DNA of 64,000 nucleotides, from contig DATGXI010000089.1 of assembly GCA_035299065.1 (NCBI GenBank), forward strand, positions 1 through 64,000, given 5' to 3'. The DNA is from DASPJQ01 sp035299065. Lineage in GTDB: Bacteria > Bacteroidota > Bacteroidia > Flavobacteriales_D > UBA2798. Each line of letters starts with the position of its first letter. Positions within the stretch are counted from its first letter, which is position 1. Under the pieces are notes generated by a model that was given only the letters and a program-made list of their open reading frames with translations, ran no database searches and was not told where the DNA came from. Positions 8,808 through 17,845 of the stretch are shown here, one piece after another. The translations under genes were made by a program, and so were the position numbers.

Positions 8808-8864
8808 CACCTGTTTTAGTGGTGTAAATATACCCAAAAGACCTTAAAGTGCAAAGACCGTTGC

Positions 8865-10016
8865 CTAAAAATAAACGCTTTCGTTAAGCTCCCGAAGGTT
8901 ATACCGGTTAGCCATCACCTCACCATAAGCCCCAGCTGAACGTATGGCAATCAAATCGCCACGCTCTGATGCCGGCAAACTTAGCCGCTTTCCAAAACAA
9001 TCGGTGCTTTCACAAACCGGGCCTACCACATCGTAAAACTCCTTGTTCATAATGGTGTTTCCCTTGGTCAGGTTTTGAATTTTATGGTATGCACCGTACA
9101 ACGCAGGGCGCATCAATTCGGTCATACCCGCATCCACAATCATGAAATTGGTTTTGATGCCACGTTTGATAAAAATTACGCGGGAAATTAAATTTCCGCA
9201 TTGGGCAACAATGCTTCGCCCCAGTTCAAAATGCACCTGCTGACCCGGATTTAATTCCAAAAACTTATTGTACAAACCAAAATAATTATCAAAATCAGGA
9301 ATGGCGTGTTCATCAGGCGTCATGTAATCAATGCCCAAACCACCACCCACATTCAAATGTTTTAGTGTAATGTTTTTTTGAATGAACCAGCGGTTTAATT
9401 CGTTGGCTTTATTGCACAATGATTTGAATGAATTTAAATCGGTGATTTGCGATCCGATGTGAAAATGCATACCGCTCAATGAAATGTTAGGCAAGGTTTT
9501 TACCAGTTCAACAATTTCATCCAGTTCATGCAAACCTATGCCAAATTTATTTTCGCTTAATCCGGTTGTTATATACTTGTGCGTATTGGCATCTACATTG
9601 GGGTTTAACCTCAACGCCACGCGTGCAGTCAGGTTATTTTCCTTTGCCAGTTGGTTAATAATTTTTAATTCTTCACCCGACTCTACGTTAAAACAGGCAA
9701 TGTCGTGTTTCAACCCTATTAAAATTTCTTCATCGGTTTTGCCCACGCCCGCCAAAACAATGTCGCTGTGCTTAAACCCGTTTTGCGATGCGCGTATGAC
9801 TTCATTGCCGCTAACACAGTCGGCACCCAGGCCTTTTTTACTTATCAATTGCAGCACCGGTAAATTGCTGTTTGCTTTGAGGGCATAATGCACGTGAAAT
9901 TTGTAGGCTGTGGCGTGTTTTACAACCGTATCAATGGTGCGCTCCAGCAATTGCATATCATATGCGTAAAAGGGAGTTTTAAGGGCCGCGAATTTATCGA
10001 GTGGGAAATTGCTCAT
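8865..10016 (-). CDS. lysA: Diaminopimelate decarboxylase
   Basis: Last step of lysine synthesis: decarboxylates meso-diaminopimelate to L-lysine using PLP. The 383-residue fold-type III enzyme shows the PLP lysine K47 in HYALKANSN, the HFHIGSQ motif, the glycine-rich GGGLGIDY phosphate-binding loop, and the partner-subunit motif CESTDCFG that supplies the active-site cysteine. Length is slightly below the common 400-420. It lies downstream of lysC and dapA on the same strand but is separated from lysC by 186 bp of repeat-filled spacer, so co-transcription is uncertain. Confidence 0.95.
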   Translation of the reverse strand: MSNFPLDKFAALKTPFYAYDMQLLERTIDTVVKHATAYKFHVHYALKANSNLPVLQLISKKGLGADCVSGNEVIRASQNGFKHSDIVLAGVGKTDEEILIGLKHDIACFNVESGEELKIINQLAKENNLTARVALRLNPNVDANTHKYITTGLSENKFGIGLHELDEIVELVKTLPNISLSGMHFHIGSQITDLNSFKSLCNKANELNRWFIQKNITLKHLNVGGGLGIDYMTPDEHAIPDFDNYFGLYNKFLELNPGQQVHFELGRSIVAQCGNLISRVIFIKRGIKTNFMIVDAGMTELMRPALYGAYHKIQNLTKGNTIMNKEFYDVVGPVCESTDCFGKRLSLPASERGDLIAIRSAGAYGEVMANRYNLRELNESVYF

Positions 10017-10031
10017 GGTTCAGGTTAGATC

Positions 10032-10198
10032 TCAGTTTACAGTTGTCAGTTTACAGTTGTCAGTTTACAGTTATCAGTTTTGGAGTGGCGCGCAGATCTA
10101 TGGACTACATAAATTGTTTTTGGTGTCCATGAACTTCGTTTCGCAGATCTCGCAGATTGGTTTGTAGTTGTCAGTTTACAGTTGTCAGTTTACAGTTA
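10032..10198. repeat. TCAGTTTACAGTTG short direct repeats
   Basis: The 14-bp unit occurs at 10032-10045, 10046-10059 and 10060-10073 (last base A), then again at 10171-10184 and 10185-10198 (last base A), filling much of the lysC-lysA spacer. A related phrase, tttacagtttacagttctcag, recurs at 43139-43159. Such phrases are common between genes in this phylum; they lack the spacers of a CRISPR. Confidence 0.85.
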
Positions 10199-10202
10199 TT
10201 TA

Positions 10203-11528
10203 CTAGTTATAGAAGAGTCCTGCATTCAGTGCCTGCAAAGCCGCTTTTTTATGGTGTGAGTGAACCAAAACCGACACGTTATGATCGCTTCCGCCATAGG
10301 AAACCATGCGTATTGGAATATCTTTCATGGCGCCAAAAATTTCGGCAGCATAACCTTTTTTCTCAGCAACCAAACTGCCCACAATGCAAATGATGGTTTG
10401 ATCGGTTTCCACATCTACCTGGCCAAATTCTTTTAATTCGTTTACAATTTCGTATAAATGGGTGTGGTTATCTATGGTCAATGAAACCGCCACCTCACTG
10501 GTTGTAATCATATCGATTGGTGTCCTGTATCGCTCAAAAATTTCAAATACCGAACGCAAAAATCCGTACGCCATTAACATGCGGCTTGATTTTATTTTAA
10601 TTACGGTAATATCATCCTTTGCAGCAACGGCTTTAATACCTGCATCAGGAACTTTATTGGTGATTAATGTTCCCTGTGCTTTCGGTTCCATGGTATATTT
10701 CAACCGTACCGGTATATTTTTTTCGCGTGCAGGATAAATTGTAGCGGGATGAAGAATTTTCGCTCCAAAATAAGCCAGCTCGGCCGCTTCATCAAAACTC
10801 AATTCGCGCACGGGGTGTGTTTTGTCAACAATACGCGGATCGTTGTTGTGCATGCCATCAATATCGGTCCATATTTGTATTTCATCAACACCTAAAACAG
10901 CTCCAACTATTGATGCGGTATAATCACTGCCACCGCGTTTCAAATTGTCAATGTTGCCGTATGAATTTCTGCAAATAAAGCCCTGGGTTACATAAATGGT
11001 GTTTGCTGCGTGGCGGTTTACCAGTGTTTCAATGCCGGTACGTATGGCCTCCATGTCAGGTTCAGCATGATCGTCAATGCGCATATAATCCAGTGCATTG
11101 ATCAATTGCACGTTCATGTTTATTTCCTTTAAATAAAAGGTAAAAAGGTTGGTTGACCAAATTTCGCCAAAGGCAACAATGTCGTTTTCATGCTGGCGGT
11201 TAAACCCGTTTTCGGTATAACTGTTCAGTGTTGTAAAACTGTTATCAATAAACTGGTGCGCTGCTTTTTTAATTTCAGTATTGGTCAATAGTTCATCCAC
11301 CACCACTTTATAGCGTGTGTGCAGTTCGTTTATTTTTTCTTTTGCTTCGGCTTTTTTCACCTGGGCCAGTAAACCTGAAATTTCCAACAGGGCATTGGTG
11401 GTTTTGCTCATGGCTGAAAGCACCACCAGTTTTGTATTGCCATCGTTTACAATTGTTGCTACTTCGCGTATGCGCTGTGCGCTTCCTACCGAAGTTCCAC
11501 CAAATTTCATTACTTCAAACGTGCTCAT
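10203..11528 (-). CDS. lysC: Aspartate kinase
   Basis: Phosphorylates L-aspartate, the entry step to lysine, threonine and methionine synthesis. The 441-residue protein begins MSTFEVMKFGGTSVGSAQR, with the KFGGTSV ATP-binding motif, and contains the GRGGSDxT-related block as LKRGGSDYTA, then TDIDGMHNNDPR and ELAYFGAKILHP. The C-terminal third holds the regulatory ACT region (IKIKSSRMLMAYGFL onward), which usually binds lysine or threonine. It is monofunctional, with no fused homoserine dehydrogenase. It is clustered with dapA (upstream) and lysA (downstream), which points to a lysine/DAP role. Confidence 0.95.
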   Translation of the reverse strand: MSTFEVMKFGGTSVGSAQRIREVATIVNDGNTKLVVLSAMSKTTNALLEISGLLAQVKKAEAKEKINELHTRYKVVVDELLTNTEIKKAAHQFIDNSFTTLNSYTENGFNRQHENDIVAFGEIWSTNLFTFYLKEINMNVQLINALDYMRIDDHAEPDMEAIRTGIETLVNRHAANTIYVTQGFICRNSYGNIDNLKRGGSDYTASIVGAVLGVDEIQIWTDIDGMHNNDPRIVDKTHPVRELSFDEAAELAYFGAKILHPATIYPAREKNIPVRLKYTMEPKAQGTLITNKVPDAGIKAVAAKDDITVIKIKSSRMLMAYGFLRSVFEIFERYRTPIDMITTSEVAVSLTIDNHTHLYEIVNELKEFGQVDVETDQTIICIVGSLVAEKKGYAAEIFGAMKDIPIRMVSYGGSDHNVSVLVHSHHKKAALQALNAGLFYN

Positions 11529-11635
11529 TTTTTGATTCCGGATTAATAATTCATTATTTATAATTAAGTTTATTCAATAGCTTAAACCGATTAACTCGTT
11601 TTGAATTAACCTGCAAATAAAAGATTTAATTTTGA

Positions 11636-12544
11636 TTACCGCAGGACGAGTTGTTCAAGTTCTACACCGCTTTTCTCAAGAATGGAGAAATAGGTGTCCA
11701 TCTTTTGTTTATTCTTCCAGGGATAAAACGGTGCGCGGAAATTGTTTTCGCAAAAGCCCATGCGAACCATGGCTGTTTTTACCGGTACCGGGTTGGTATC
11801 AATAAAGTTTGCGTTAAACAGGTCAACGTATTCGTGGTGAATTTCTTTGGCAGAGTCTAAATCACCAGCTAAAGCCAGTTCACACAATTTTGACATCACT
11901 GCAGGCACAATGTTGGCAGCAACAGAAATTACACCATGTCCACCCAATGCTATGGTTGAATAAGCCAGGGCATCATCACCACTGTAAACTTTAAATCCTG
12001 CGGGAGCTTTTTGAATGATCTCCACAATCTGGTCAATGTTTCCAGATGCTTCCTTTACGGCTGTTATGTTTTTGCATGAATTTGCCAGTTCAATAATTAA
12101 TGAAGGCGTCATGTTATAACCGGTGCGGCCCGGCACATTGTACAATATGATGGGAATATTTACAGCCGCGTCAACAGCAGCAAAATGTTGCAATAAAAAT
12201 TCGTCTGACGGTTTGTTGTAGTATGGATTAATAATTAATAACCCATCGGCACCAGCTTTCTGGGCAGTTTGTGAAAGTTGAATTGTTTTTTTGGTAACCA
12301 ACGTACCGGTCCCGGCTATAACCGGGATGCGTTTTTTGACCAAACCAGTTGCACAGGTTATAAGGTCGCTCAGTTCTTCGGCTTCCAGGGCATAGCCCTC
12401 ACCAGTTGTTCCGGCAACCACTATTCCGTTGGTCCCATTGTCTAAATGGAACCTCACCAAATTTTCAAAAGCCTGAAAATCAATAGAATCATCGGCTTTG
12501 AAAGGGGTGATAACTGCTACTATTGAGCCGTTAAGGTTTTGCAT
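11636..12544 (-). CDS. dapA: 4-hydroxy-tetrahydrodipicolinate synthase
   Basis: Condenses aspartate semialdehyde with pyruvate, the committed step of the DAP/lysine pathway. With the ATG at 12542-12544 (MQNLNGSIVAVITPFK) it has 302 residues, normal for the family. A TTG five codons further upstream would also be in frame but is unlikely. Motifs: GTTGEG (residues 45-50), ILYNVPGRTGYN with the catalytic tyrosine and substrate-binding arginine region, and AVKEASG with the Schiff-base lysine. It is divergent from the ACT-domain gene at 12652 across a 107-bp gap containing a promoter box. Confidence 0.95.
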   Translation of the reverse strand: MQNLNGSIVAVITPFKADDSIDFQAFENLVRFHLDNGTNGIVVAGTTGEGYALEAEELSDLITCATGLVKKRIPVIAGTGTLVTKKTIQLSQTAQKAGADGLLIINPYYNKPSDEFLLQHFAAVDAAVNIPIILYNVPGRTGYNMTPSLIIELANSCKNITAVKEASGNIDQIVEIIQKAPAGFKVYSGDDALAYSTIALGGHGVISVAANIVPAVMSKLCELALAGDLDSAKEIHHEYVDLFNANFIDTNPVPVKTAMVRMGFCENNFRAPFYPWKNKQKMDTYFSILEKSGVELEQLVLR

Positions 12545-12570
12545 GGCTGATCTTTTCAAAAAATTTTAAG

Positions 12571-12578
12571 CAAAATTA
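12571..12578 (-). promoter_or_regulatory. Candidate -7 box for dapA
   Basis: The minus strand reads TAATTTTG, a perfect TAnnTTTG match, 26 bp upstream of the dapA ATG. No clear -33 element was seen. Confidence 0.4.
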
Positions 12579-12651
12579 CACAGAAGATTTGCGAGTTTAG
12601 GTTTTTTTTATACATTTGAGCTGAATTTTAACTTTTTGTTATAATCCTAAC

Positions 12652-13311
12652 ATGCTAAGCATTCCAGAAGTTGTAGAGGAAATCATCCGCAAAATGCCTT
12701 TCATTGAGGAAGCATTGGCTGATAACCTTATTAATGTATCATCGCTTGCGCGCCAAATTTTACCTGAGATACGCGACAAGGTAAAACGCGATGTAAAAGA
12801 AGCTGCGGTAGTTATGGCCATCAAACGCATGGAGCCTGGCGCCTACCGAAAAATGCAAAGTAAGATCAATAATTTTTTGATCAACATTGGCGATGTGGTT
12901 GTACGCAGCAACCTGGCTGAGTCAACCTATAGCAATTCATCACGCTTATTTCAAAAGCAAGCTGAATTGTTAAACAAGACCAGCACCAAAAAGGAATCAT
13001 TCTGCACCTTTTCGCAAGGCGTAAACGAGTCAACCATCATTATCAGCAACGACTTACAGGATGAGCTTACCTCTTTAATGGGTGGCGAAAACTGCGTAAG
13101 CTCCAACAAAGGTTTATCATCCATTACCCTTAAGTTGCCCAAGGAAAACACGCAAATTTCAGGTATATACTATTATATACTGAAGAAACTGGCCTGGGAA
13201 AACATCAACATAGTTGAGATCATTTCAACCACGCATGAGTTTACCTTAATTGTACGTGACGAGGATATTGACCGTGCTTTCAGTATAATGATGCGCATCA
13301 AGAAACCGTAA
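12652..13311 (+). CDS. ACT-domain protein of unknown function, possible amino-acid-responsive regulator
   Basis: A 219-residue protein with no recognised enzyme motif. The N-terminal ~60 residues are helical and charged (VVEEIIRKMPFIEEAL, then ARQILPEIRDKVKRDVKEAA), compatible with a DNA-binding or dimerisation module. The last ~60 residues (TLKLPKENTQISGIYYYIL, then WENINIVEIISTTHEFTLIV and a final amphipathic helix) follow the beta-alpha-beta-beta-alpha-beta pattern of an ACT domain like the second one of aspartokinases. It is divergent from dapA and next to the lysC-lysA cluster, so sensing of an amino acid of that pathway is an attractive inference, but no ligand or DNA target is shown. 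Confidence 0.75.
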   Translation: MLSIPEVVEEIIRKMPFIEEALADNLINVSSLARQILPEIRDKVKRDVKEAAVVMAIKRMEPGAYRKMQSKINNFLINIGDVVVRSNLAESTYSNSSRLFQKQAELLNKTSTKKESFCTFSQGVNESTIIISNDLQDELTSLMGGENCVSSNKGLSSITLKLPKENTQISGIYYYILKKLAWENINIVEIISTTHEFTLIVRDEDIDRAFSIMMRIKKP

Positions 13312-13454
13312 AATTCGCCCAATAAAAATTAAATCTCTTTCCAGCAGGCAGTGGCACCGGCAAGCGGCATTTTAAGTTCAACTATTTTGGAAGGCACTCC
13401 CCTCTCCCACACCCACACTTTTCAATACGCATATCTCAATACTTTGTACTTCCT

Positions 13455-14330
13455 ATGAAAGCAGTTGGTTTTTACATCTTACTTCCCATTATTTATCTTT
13501 TCATGCTAATACCCTACCCGTTTTTTTATGGGTTGTGTGATTTTATTTTTTTTGTTGTGTATTACGTAGTGGGTTACCGCAAAAAAGTGGTTTTTCAAAA
13601 CCTGCGCAACGCTTTCCCCGAAAAATCGGATGAAGAGATCAAAAAAATCAGGCGTAAATTTTACCGCCACCTGTGCGATGTTTTTCTTGAAATGTTCAAA
13701 ACACTTACCATTCGCAGGTCGGTTATGATCAAACGCTGCAAAATTTCTCCTTCAGCAAAGGCATTGTTTGACGAGCTTGCTGCACAAAACAAAAGTTTTA
13801 TTGCCATTTTGGGGCACTGGGGCAACTGGGAGTGGGCTTCAAGCACGTTTCCTCTTCAGTGCAAACACCAGTTGTACATGATTTATCACCCCATTCGCAA
13901 CCCCCATTTTGAATGGCTCACCAAAAAATTGCGTACACGTTTTGGGAACAAAGTGGTTCCCATGAACGACACGTTTAAAACCATTCTTGCCAATCGTGAC
14001 GAATTAAACGTGTTTGGGTTTATTGGCGACCAAACACCACCGCCTGAGGGTGCTTATTGGACCACTTTTTTGAACCAGGACACACCCGTTTACAACGGTA
14101 CCGAAAAAATTGCCCGCAAATTAAACCGCCCCGTTGTTTACATCAGCATAAAAAAATACAAACGCGGCCACTATGAAGTTTTTGCCGAAACGCTTTTTGA
14201 GCACCCGGCACAAACCACCGAGGGTGAAATAACCGAAACCCATACACGCAGGTTGGAAAAAGATATTTTAAGTCAGCCCGAGACCTGGTTGTGGAGCCAT
14301 CGCAGATGGAAGCATAGCAGGAAAAAATAA
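13455..14330 (+). CDS. LpxL/HtrB-family lysophospholipid acyltransferase
   Basis: A 291-residue membrane-associated acyltransferase, probably adding a secondary acyl chain to lipid A. The N-terminus has one hydrophobic segment (GFYILLPIIYLFMLIPYPFFYGL) and the family block VVFQNLRNAFPEKSDEEI. The catalytic HX4E motif is GHWGNWEW near residue 121. Later blocks GFIGDQTPPP and NGTEKIARKLNRPVVY match family motifs for substrate binding. The C-terminus ends PETWLWSHRRWKHSRKK, as in many LpxL proteins. Which acyl position it modifies cannot be told from sequence. Confidence 0.9.
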   Translation: MKAVGFYILLPIIYLFMLIPYPFFYGLCDFIFFVVYYVVGYRKKVVFQNLRNAFPEKSDEEIKKIRRKFYRHLCDVFLEMFKTLTIRRSVMIKRCKISPSAKALFDELAAQNKSFIAILGHWGNWEWASSTFPLQCKHQLYMIYHPIRNPHFEWLTKKLRTRFGNKVVPMNDTFKTILANRDELNVFGFIGDQTPPPEGAYWTTFLNQDTPVYNGTEKIARKLNRPVVYISIKKYKRGHYEVFAETLFEHPAQTTEGEITETHTRRLEKDILSQPETWLWSHRRWKHSRKK

Positions 14331-14614
14331 CCTGAGAGCGTGCTCCGTGACAAAAAAATGTGTTAAAATCGTTCTCTGTTCTTCGGGGTGAAACTCAACG
14401 TTAACCTTGGCATAACCAACTGTTTTTTTTATAGCCTTCCCACTCTTTTAACAAATTCTGTTTGTCGCACCCGCTCCCACTAACAACTAGGAACGAAGAA
14501 CCGACAACAGTTTTAATTAACTTCCCTCTGTTCAAACCTAAGCTACACCAGCAAATTTCCTGCCTTGTGACTTCCTAATTTAGGACAATCCCCAAATAAG
14601 GGACTAAAACTACA

Positions 14615-17323
14615 TTGGCACAAAAACGCAACATATTAAAAACACCCATTGAGGAGGAGAAACCAGCTCAAAAAGAAATTGAATTGGAAGTAAAACCACG
14701 CAAGGAAAAAGAAAAAGGAAACCGCGTTAAGAAAGCTGATGATGAGGAGAAAGTAAGCGAGAAGAAATCAAAACGCGAACAGGAACCCACAGAAAAACGC
14801 AATTATTTTGCTTTTGTTAAAGACGAGCGTTTTAAAAAAATAGCAGGCATATTTTTAATGCTTTGCTCTTTCTATTTTGTCGTTGCTTTTACATCGCATT
14901 TGTTTACCTGGCAAGCCGACCAGGACAAAGCTGATTCATACGGATTTTTTGGATTGGTATTTTCAAGCAAAGAAATTACCGTTGACAACTGGCTTGGAAA
15001 ACTTGGTGCAGCCGTTTCGCATTTATTTGTTTTCCGTGGCTTTGGTTTAGCATCCTATGTTTTTGTCTTGTTAAGTTTCGTGTTTGGATTTAAAATACTT
15101 ACCGGAGTTAGTCTACTTCCCATCCGCAGGCTGGTACGCGTAAGCATGCTGCTACTTGTACTCACAAGTGTTACACTTTCATTTGTATTTAGCCAAACCA
15201 ATTACATGTTTGTGGGCGGTGCATTTGGTTACCATGTAAACGAGTGGCTGATTGCGGCCGTTGGCAAAGTAGGAACCTTGTTGCTTATTGGGTTTGCCCT
15301 GTTGGCCACATTCATTTTTTATTTCAATCCTTCGTTCAAAAAAGCTGTTGTTAACGGTGAACAGGAAACCGAAGAAGAAGTAGATGAAAACGGTGTGCGC
15401 ATCAATAAAATTAAAATTGCCAGCACCGTAAATGAAGGTTTTGCCAGCGAAGCACATGAAGAAGAGGCCGAGGAATACAAAAAATACGTATTGAAACGCG
15501 ATGAATCGGATTTGAATTACGATGAGCTTGAATTAAAAATAAAAGATCCCGATTTTACACCTGAAGATGAAATTGTACTGGAAAAAATTGAACCGGACCA
15601 GGAAGAAGAACCGTTAGTTGAGAAAAAACAGGAACTGGTTAGCGAAGATTTACCCGAAAACGAAATAACGTTGAGCAACGATGCCGGTAAACCTGTGCTT
15701 GAGTCGGCCGACATTGATACCAGTTTCCAGGTGCAGGTAAACAATGCCGATAACGTGTTGCTGAGCGATGAAGAAATAAACGCAAAGCTGGAAGAGTTTG
15801 GTGAGTTTGATCCTACCCTTGACCTGAGCGATTTTAAATTACCTTCTATAAACGAACTTGAAAATTACGGCAGCGGAAAAGTAGAAATTGACAAGGCGGA
15901 ATTAGAGACCAATAAAAACAACATTGTAAACACCCTCAAGAATTACGACATTGAAATTTCCCAAATAAAAGCAACCGTTGGGCCAACTGTAACCTTGTAT
16001 GAAATTGTACCTGCCCCCGGTGTACGCATTTCAAAAATCAAAAACCTTGAAGACGATATTGCCTTAAGTTTAAGTGCACTTGGTATACGTATTATTGCGC
16101 CCATTCCCGGTAAAGGTACCGTGGGTATTGAAGTACCCAACTCCAAACCCGACATCGTATCCATGCGCAGCTTAATTGCCAGTGATAAGTTCCTGAACAG
16201 TGATATGGAATTACCGGTTGCATTGGGTAAAACCATCCAAAACGAAGTTTTCATTGCCGACCTTGCCAAAATGCCGCATTTACTTATGGCCGGTGCAACA
16301 GGCCAGGGTAAATCAGTAGGATTAAATGCCATTCTAGTTTCTATTCTGTACAAAAAACACCCATCGCAGGTAAAATTTGTATTGGTGGATCCTAAAAAAG
16401 TTGAGTTAACCCTGTTTAATAAGATTGAGCGCCACTATTTGGCAAAGCTACCTGATACGGATGAGGCCATTATTACAAATAACCAAAAAGTAATTCATAC
16501 CCTTAATTCATTGTGTATTGAAATGGATACGCGTTATGAATTACTGAAAGATGCGGCTGTACGAAATATAAAAGAATACAATGCCAAGTTTATTTCGCGC
16601 AGGTTAAATCCAAATAACGGTCACCACTTTTTACCGTATATTGTTCTTGTGGTTGATGAGTTTGCCGATTTGATCATGACAGCCGGTAAAGAAGTTGAAA
16701 CGCCTATTGCACGTCTTGCCCAATTGGCACGTGCCATTGGTATCCATTTAATTATTGCCACGCAGCGTCCATCTGTAAACGTAATTACCGGTACCATTAA
16801 AGCGAACTTCCCCTCACGTGTAGCTTTCCGCGTAACGTCAAAAATTGATTCACGCACCATTCTTGACGCGGGCGGTGCCGAACAGTTGATTGGCCGTGGT
16901 GATATGATTTATTCAACCGGTAGCGATATTATACGTTTGCAATGCGGATTTGTGGATACTGCCGAGGTTGATCGCATAACTGAATTCATAGGCAACCAGC
17001 GCGGTTATGCAAGTGCGTATTTGTTACCTGAATTTGTTCCTGAAGACGGTGGCGGTAGTTCAAAAGAAGATGTTAACCTTGATGACCAGGATGAGTTGTT
17101 TGAAGAAGCTGCGCGTATATTGGTTACTCACCAGCAGGGTTCTGCATCATTGCTGCAACGTAAATTAAAACTTGGTTACAACCGTGCAGGACGTTTGGTT
17201 GATCAATTGGAAGCTGCAGGCATTGTGGGTCCTTTCAAAGGCGCCAAATCACGCGAAGTATTGATCACCGATTTGTCAAGCCTGGAAACGATGTTGAATA
17301 ACAGGAAGAATCCGCAGCAATAG
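14615..17323 (+). CDS. ftsK: FtsK/SpoIIIE-family DNA translocase
   Basis: Septum-located DNA pump that clears and aligns chromosome termini at division. The 902-residue protein has a charged N-terminal tail (~70 residues), four membrane segments between about residues 75 and 240, an acidic linker (240-400) and the RecA-like motor: Walker A GATGQGKSVGLNA, Walker B VLVVDEFADLI, then ATQRPSVNVITG. The C-terminal gamma winged helix (DELFEEAARILVTHQQGSAS onward, GYNRAGRLVDQLE) reads polar sequences. The start must be the TTG at 14615: an in-frame TAA lies at 14597-14599 and the first in-frame ATG falls inside the first membrane segment. Confidence 0.95.
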   Translation: MAQKRNILKTPIEEEKPAQKEIELEVKPRKEKEKGNRVKKADDEEKVSEKKSKREQEPTEKRNYFAFVKDERFKKIAGIFLMLCSFYFVVAFTSHLFTWQADQDKADSYGFFGLVFSSKEITVDNWLGKLGAAVSHLFVFRGFGLASYVFVLLSFVFGFKILTGVSLLPIRRLVRVSMLLLVLTSVTLSFVFSQTNYMFVGGAFGYHVNEWLIAAVGKVGTLLLIGFALLATFIFYFNPSFKKAVVNGEQETEEEVDENGVRINKIKIASTVNEGFASEAHEEEAEEYKKYVLKRDESDLNYDELELKIKDPDFTPEDEIVLEKIEPDQEEEPLVEKKQELVSEDLPENEITLSNDAGKPVLESADIDTSFQVQVNNADNVLLSDEEINAKLEEFGEFDPTLDLSDFKLPSINELENYGSGKVEIDKAELETNKNNIVNTLKNYDIEISQIKATVGPTVTLYEIVPAPGVRISKIKNLEDDIALSLSALGIRIIAPIPGKGTVGIEVPNSKPDIVSMRSLIASDKFLNSDMELPVALGKTIQNEVFIADLAKMPHLLMAGATGQGKSVGLNAILVSILYKKHPSQVKFVLVDPKKVELTLFNKIERHYLAKLPDTDEAIITNNQKVIHTLNSLCIEMDTRYELLKDAAVRNIKEYNAKFISRRLNPNNGHHFLPYIVLVVDEFADLIMTAGKEVETPIARLAQLARAIGIHLIIATQRPSVNVITGTIKANFPSRVAFRVTSKIDSRTILDAGGAEQLIGRGDMIYSTGSDIIRLQCGFVDTAEVDRITEFIGNQRGYASAYLLPEFVPEDGGGSSKEDVNLDDQDELFEEAARILVTHQQGSASLLQRKLKLGYNRAGRLVDQLEAAGIVGPFKGAKSREVLITDLSSLETMLNNRKNPQQ

Positions 17324-17845
17324 GCGCGCGCAAAGACGCTACGACAGCAGTGTATTTATTGGCACGCAAATACGCTACATGGTCATGATCCACTATTATT
17401 TCACAAATACGCGCTTTGATATATTTCATGTTCGTTATGAAACACTTAGCGCATTTATGGGATAAAACTGTAATTCGAACAAAGGAAACCAATTAGTTTC
17501 CTATCGGCCAAAGGAAGCCGTTTGGTTTCCTTAAAAAGGCGTTACTGACTCTTAGCCAACATCTAAACGCTTTTAATGAAATTGCATTTACCTGTTGGAA
17601 ATTTTGAAAAACGGGGTTTTGGTGAGAAATTCTTCCAGTAATGCCCTGAATATTCACAACTGCTTATAGCGTCTCCGGACAACATGTCCTCTACATAAAC
17701 CCATCTCTTGATTCCCTAACCCTACCAAATAATTATTGCCCCCATTCTCTACGACTCCCCAACTGTGGACTGTAAACTATCCGCGTATTTCTGCGAGAAT
17801 CTCCCTAACTGTAAACCAACTGCGGGATTTGCGATTTCTGCGCAA
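17324..17845. other. Gene-free stretch between ftsK and the WG lipoprotein
   Basis: No supported gene is seen in these 522 bp between convergent genes. It contains two adjacent hairpins (17483-17532) and Bacteroidota-type phrases such as gcgcaaagacgctacgac (17330-17347) and ctgcgagaatctccc (17802-17816). Short ORFs in all frames lack start context or family resemblance. Confidence 0.6.
17483..17532. repeat. Two tandem hairpins with related stems
   Basis: The first, AGGAAACCAATTAGTTTCCT (17483-17502), has a 7-bp stem. The second (17511-17532) has a 9-bp stem, AAGGAAGCC with GGTTTCCTT, including one G-U and a GTTT loop. Both arms share the GGAAnC/GnTTCC theme. Neither is followed by a T-run on the plus strand, so neither is a standard terminator of ftsK. 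Confidence 0.6.

Noticed and set aside
10032..10198. Possible CRISPR array in the lysC-lysA gap
   Set aside because: Units are 14 bp and directly adjacent, without unique spacers, and no cas genes are nearby.
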